In this document: positions 5,420 through 7,808 of the stretch, piece by piece
Layout of the letters: every line of letters starts with the position of its first letter
How positions within the stretch are numbered: position 1 is the first letter of the stretch
NCBI GenBank assembly: GCA_905616455.1
Contig: CAJQSW010000003.1
Span: 1 to 7,808, forward strand
Origin: an uncultured Candidatus Pelagibacter sp.
Lineage (GTDB): Bacteria > Pseudomonadota > Alphaproteobacteria > Pelagibacterales > Pelagibacteraceae
Direction of reading: 5' to 3'
Length of the DNA stretch: 7,808 nt
Program-made: the position numbers and the translations under genes
The notes under the pieces: model-generated
Seen by the model: the letters and a program-made list of their open reading frames with translations, nothing else
Database searches by the model: none
What the model was told of the DNA's origin: nothing

Positions 5420-6763
5420 ATGAGTACAAAAAGACAAAACCCAGAAACTATCGTTATTCACGGTGGTGATTATAGAAGTGACCCAACAACAAAAGCAGTG
5501 GCAGTTCCAATCTATAGAACAACCTCATACTTGTTTGACAGTACTGAACATGCAGCGAATCTATTTAGCTTGAAGGAGTTTGGGAATATTTATACAAGAA
5601 TAATGAATCCCACTAATGACGCTCTTGAAAAAAGAATGGCTGCTTTAGAGGGTGGTTTGGCTTGTTTAACAGTGTCTTCAGGACAAACCGCATCAACATT
5701 TGCAATTTTAAATGTTGCACAAGCTGGAGATAATATTGTTAGTTCAACTGATCTTTACGGTGGAACTATTTCTTTGTTTACCCATACTTTAAGTAAACTT
5801 GGAATAGAAGTTAGGTATGCAGATCCTGCTGATCCTAAAAACTTTGAAAAGGCCATAGATGATAAGACTAGAGCATTTTATGGAGAAACTTTGCCCAATC
5901 CATATTTAAGAGTTTTTCCTATTCAAGAAGTATCTGATATCGGAAGAAAATATAACATACCATTGATTATGGACAATACTGCCTCCCCTATTCTCTGTAA
6001 GCCTTTAGAACATGGCGCTGCTGTAGTTATTCACTCACTCACAAAATATATAGGTGGTCATGGAACTGTTGTAGGTGGATGTTTGGTTGATGGTGGTAAT
6101 TTTGATTGGACTGCAGACCCTAAAAGACAGCCTTTATTTAATGAACCTGATGCAAGTTATGGCGGGGTTATTTGGGGTAAAGCTGTTCCAGAACTTACTG
6201 GAGCCAATGTATCATTTGTGGTTAGAGCAAGAGTTACTCTTTTGAGAGATCTTGGTTCAGCTCTAGCGCCAGATAATGCTTTTGGAATTATACAAGGGCT
6301 TGAAACAGTAGCTTTAAGAATGAAACAACATTGTTCAAATGCTGAAAAAACTGTTGAATATTTATCCAAACACAAGAATATTGCTAGAGTAATCTATCCA
6401 ACAAAATATGATGGAGAAATAGGGAAAAGAGCTAAAAAATATCTTAAAGGTGGATACGGTGGTTTAGTTGGCATAGAGCTTAAAGGTGGTATTGAAGCTG
6501 GTAAGAAATTTATAGAAGCTTTAAAAATGTTCTATCATGTAGCTAATATTGGTGATGCAAGAAGTTTAGCAATTCATCCAGGATCAACTACTCATAGTCA
6601 ATTAAATGAAAAAGAATTATTGGCTGCTGGTGTTACACCAGGTTATGTAAGACTAGCGATAGGTATAGAGCATATAGATGATATTATTGAAGACCTAGAA
6701 CAGGCACTCAATAGAGCTTCAGATAATATTGAAAATATTAAAAAAGCTAAAGCCGTTGGTTAG
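5420..6763 (+). CDS. metY: O-acetylhomoserine sulfhydrylase (aminocarboxypropyltransferase)
   Basis: A 447-residue cytosolic PLP enzyme of the Cys/Met metabolism family that replaces the acetyl group of O-acetylhomoserine with sulfide (giving homocysteine) or a thiol such as methanethiol (giving methionine). Visible features: YTRIMNPT (58-65), SSGQTAS (86-92) for phosphate binding, DLYGGT (111-116), MDNTAS (184-189) with Asp185 for the pyridine nitrogen, and Lys209 in SLTKYIGGHG as the PLP lysine. The RSLAIHPGSTTHSQL stretch near the C-terminus binds the substrate carboxylate. The length of about 430-450 residues and the insertion after the PLP lysine separate MetY from shorter MetB/MetC/MetZ proteins. 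The start has a strong Shine-Dalgarno AAGGAG, and the leader carries two SAM aptamers. If the host is SAR11, which lacks sulfate assimilation, the sulfur likely comes from organic sources such as DMSP; this is inference. Confidence 0.94.
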   Translation: MSTKRQNPETIVIHGGDYRSDPTTKAVAVPIYRTTSYLFDSTEHAANLFSLKEFGNIYTRIMNPTNDALEKRMAALEGGLACLTVSSGQTASTFAILNVAQAGDNIVSSTDLYGGTISLFTHTLSKLGIEVRYADPADPKNFEKAIDDKTRAFYGETLPNPYLRVFPIQEVSDIGRKYNIPLIMDNTASPILCKPLEHGAAVVIHSLTKYIGGHGTVVGGCLVDGGNFDWTADPKRQPLFNEPDASYGGVIWGKAVPELTGANVSFVVRARVTLLRDLGSALAPDNAFGIIQGLETVALRMKQHCSNAEKTVEYLSKHKNIARVIYPTKYDGEIGKRAKKYLKGGYGGLVGIELKGGIEAGKKFIEALKMFYHVANIGDARSLAIHPGSTTHSQLNEKELLAAGVTPGYVRLAIGIEHIDDIIEDLEQALNRASDNIENIKKAKAVG

Positions 6764-7766
6764 AATTTTTATATAAAATTATAAGATAGGTAGTCAAAAC
6801 AAAAATTGAACCTAACTGGTGTAGTGATGCATACTTAATCTCTACGCCAGATATCAAAGTTACTATTCCTAAAAAAATCTGAAGTAATATTGCTATATCA
6901 AAAATTATAATGTTCTTAATGTAAATTTTATTTTTTATAAAGAAATAATTTAAAATAATAATAAAGAATAAGAGTAAATAAGCTGTGAACCGGTGCAAAA
7001 ATTGAATTATAGAAACATTGTTAAATAATTGAGCGCTTAATAAATCTAAATAACTAACATCATTAGGAAAAAAACTACCATTCATATCAGGCCATGAATT
7101 ATAGATAAGGCCTCCATCTAAGCCTGATAAAAAAGCACCCAATACAATCTGTAAGGCAATTAATATAAGAATAAATAATAAAAGTAAGTTTGAAAATTTA
7201 AAGTCAAACTTTTTAATTTTATAAATATTCAAAATAAACCAAAAAATTAAACATAGGATAAATAGAGCTAAGGATAAATGTATACTTAATCTGTAATGAC
7301 TAACGTCATTATTTTGAATTAATCCACTTGAAACCATATACCAACCAATAAAACCCTGAAGACATACAAGGAAAAATATCCAATAATATTTATCTGAGTA
7401 ATATTGAGTATCTTTGAATTTTAAACTAAAAAAAATTAAAGGTATCAATGTAAATAAACCTACAAATCTAGCTAATAATCTGTGAGCATATTCCCAATAG
7501 AAAATGACCTTAAACTCACTTAAAGTCATTCCATAATTTACATTTTGATATTCTGGAATTTTTTTATATTCTGTGAAATAGAAGTTCCAATCATTAATAT
7601 TTAACGGTGGGAGTATTCCAGTAAACAGTTCCCATGCAGTTATAGATAAGCCAGAATCAGTTAGTCTAGTAAGTCCACCGACAGCTACCATGAGAACAAT
7701 TAATAAAAATAATGATATTAACCATAACTTTAAATATTTTATATAGTTGTCGCTATTTACAAACAT
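6747..7766 (-). CDS. ctaA: Heme A synthase (CtaA/COX15 type)
   Basis: A 339-residue inner-membrane enzyme that oxidises the methyl group of heme O to a formyl group, giving heme A for aa3-type cytochrome c oxidase. Eight hydrophobic segments are visible, at roughly 12-31, 95-113, 126-145, 160-180, 192-212, 256-275, 283-305 and 313-331. The four heme-ligand histidines stand in expected places: His95 (EYAHR, with Glu92), His163 (SIHLSLA), His258 (FLHRFTAY) and His316 (SLHQLGS). Further family motifs are GGLTRLTDSGLSI (30-42) and a SGLDGGLIYNSWPDM block (214-228). Length matches the long alphaproteobacterial/mitochondrial type (COX15-like), about 330-360 residues. Its 3' end overlaps metY tail to tail by 17 bases. 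No Shine-Dalgarno sequence is visible; the 42 bases upstream are AT-rich and the promoter probably lies beyond the window edge or is not recognisable. Confidence 0.94.
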   Translation of the reverse strand: MFVNSDNYIKYLKLWLISLFLLIVLMVAVGGLTRLTDSGLSITAWELFTGILPPLNINDWNFYFTEYKKIPEYQNVNYGMTLSEFKVIFYWEYAHRLLARFVGLFTLIPLIFFSLKFKDTQYYSDKYYWIFFLVCLQGFIGWYMVSSGLIQNNDVSHYRLSIHLSLALFILCLIFWFILNIYKIKKFDFKFSNLLLLFILILIALQIVLGAFLSGLDGGLIYNSWPDMNGSFFPNDVSYLDLLSAQLFNNVSIIQFLHRFTAYLLLFFIIILNYFFIKNKIYIKNIIIFDIAILLQIFLGIVTLISGVEIKYASLHQLGSIFVLTTYLIILYKNSNQRL

Positions 7767-7808
7767 AAATTATACTTATAATAACTATCTTAATAACCAA
7801 TTGATTAA

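Noticed and set aside
6157..6375. Minus-strand open frame of 72 codons opposite metY
   Set aside because: Antisense to a conserved part of MetY; no sign of a real gene.

Overview
The window looks like a piece of chromosome from an AT-rich, streamlined marine alphaproteobacterium, most likely a member of the SAR11 group (Pelagibacterales). Four things point there: strong A+T bias with lysine- and isoleucine-rich proteins, very short or overlapping gene junctions, the alphaproteobacterial order rplM-rpsI-argC, and a metY gene preceded by what read as two SAM-binding riboswitches of the SAM-II/SAM-V type known from Pelagibacter. The taxonomic call is inference; no rRNA gene is present.

Left part (17-5214, minus strand, read right to left): a seven-gene, same-strand block: rplM (L13), rpsI (S9), argC, a 56-residue lipoprotein gene, hom (homoserine dehydrogenase), an AEC-family permease and a DMT/EamA-family permease. 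Junctions are 1, 34, -1, 3, -1 and 17 bases, so the block is probably one operon. Two junctions (argC/lipoprotein and hom/AEC) are TAATG stop-start overlaps. The operon joins ribosome assembly with arginine and threonine/methionine-branch biosynthesis and ends in two carriers of unknown substrate.

Middle (5215-5419): a 205-base divergent control region. On the plus strand it holds a perfect TATAAT -10 box, then a SAM-II-like aptamer that ends directly in a run of six T, then a SAM-V-like aptamer whose 3' strand contains the metY Shine-Dalgarno sequence. On the minus strand a possible promoter for rplM lies close to its start. This is the most interesting part of the window.

Right part: metY (plus, 5420-6763), a PLP-dependent O-acetylhomoserine sulfhydrylase, overlaps tail to tail by 17 bases with ctaA (minus, 6747-7766), the heme A synthase for aa3-type cytochrome oxidase. 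The last 42 bases (7767-7808) are AT-rich upstream sequence of ctaA with no clear element.

Metabolically, hom makes homoserine; after acetylation (by an enzyme not in this window) MetY can turn it into homocysteine or methionine, and the SAM riboswitches would shut metY off when SAM is plentiful. No CRISPR array, tRNA, rRNA, insertion sequence or obvious mobile element was seen. The system is not new in kind, but the tandem riboswitch leader and the small lipoprotein deserve a closer look.
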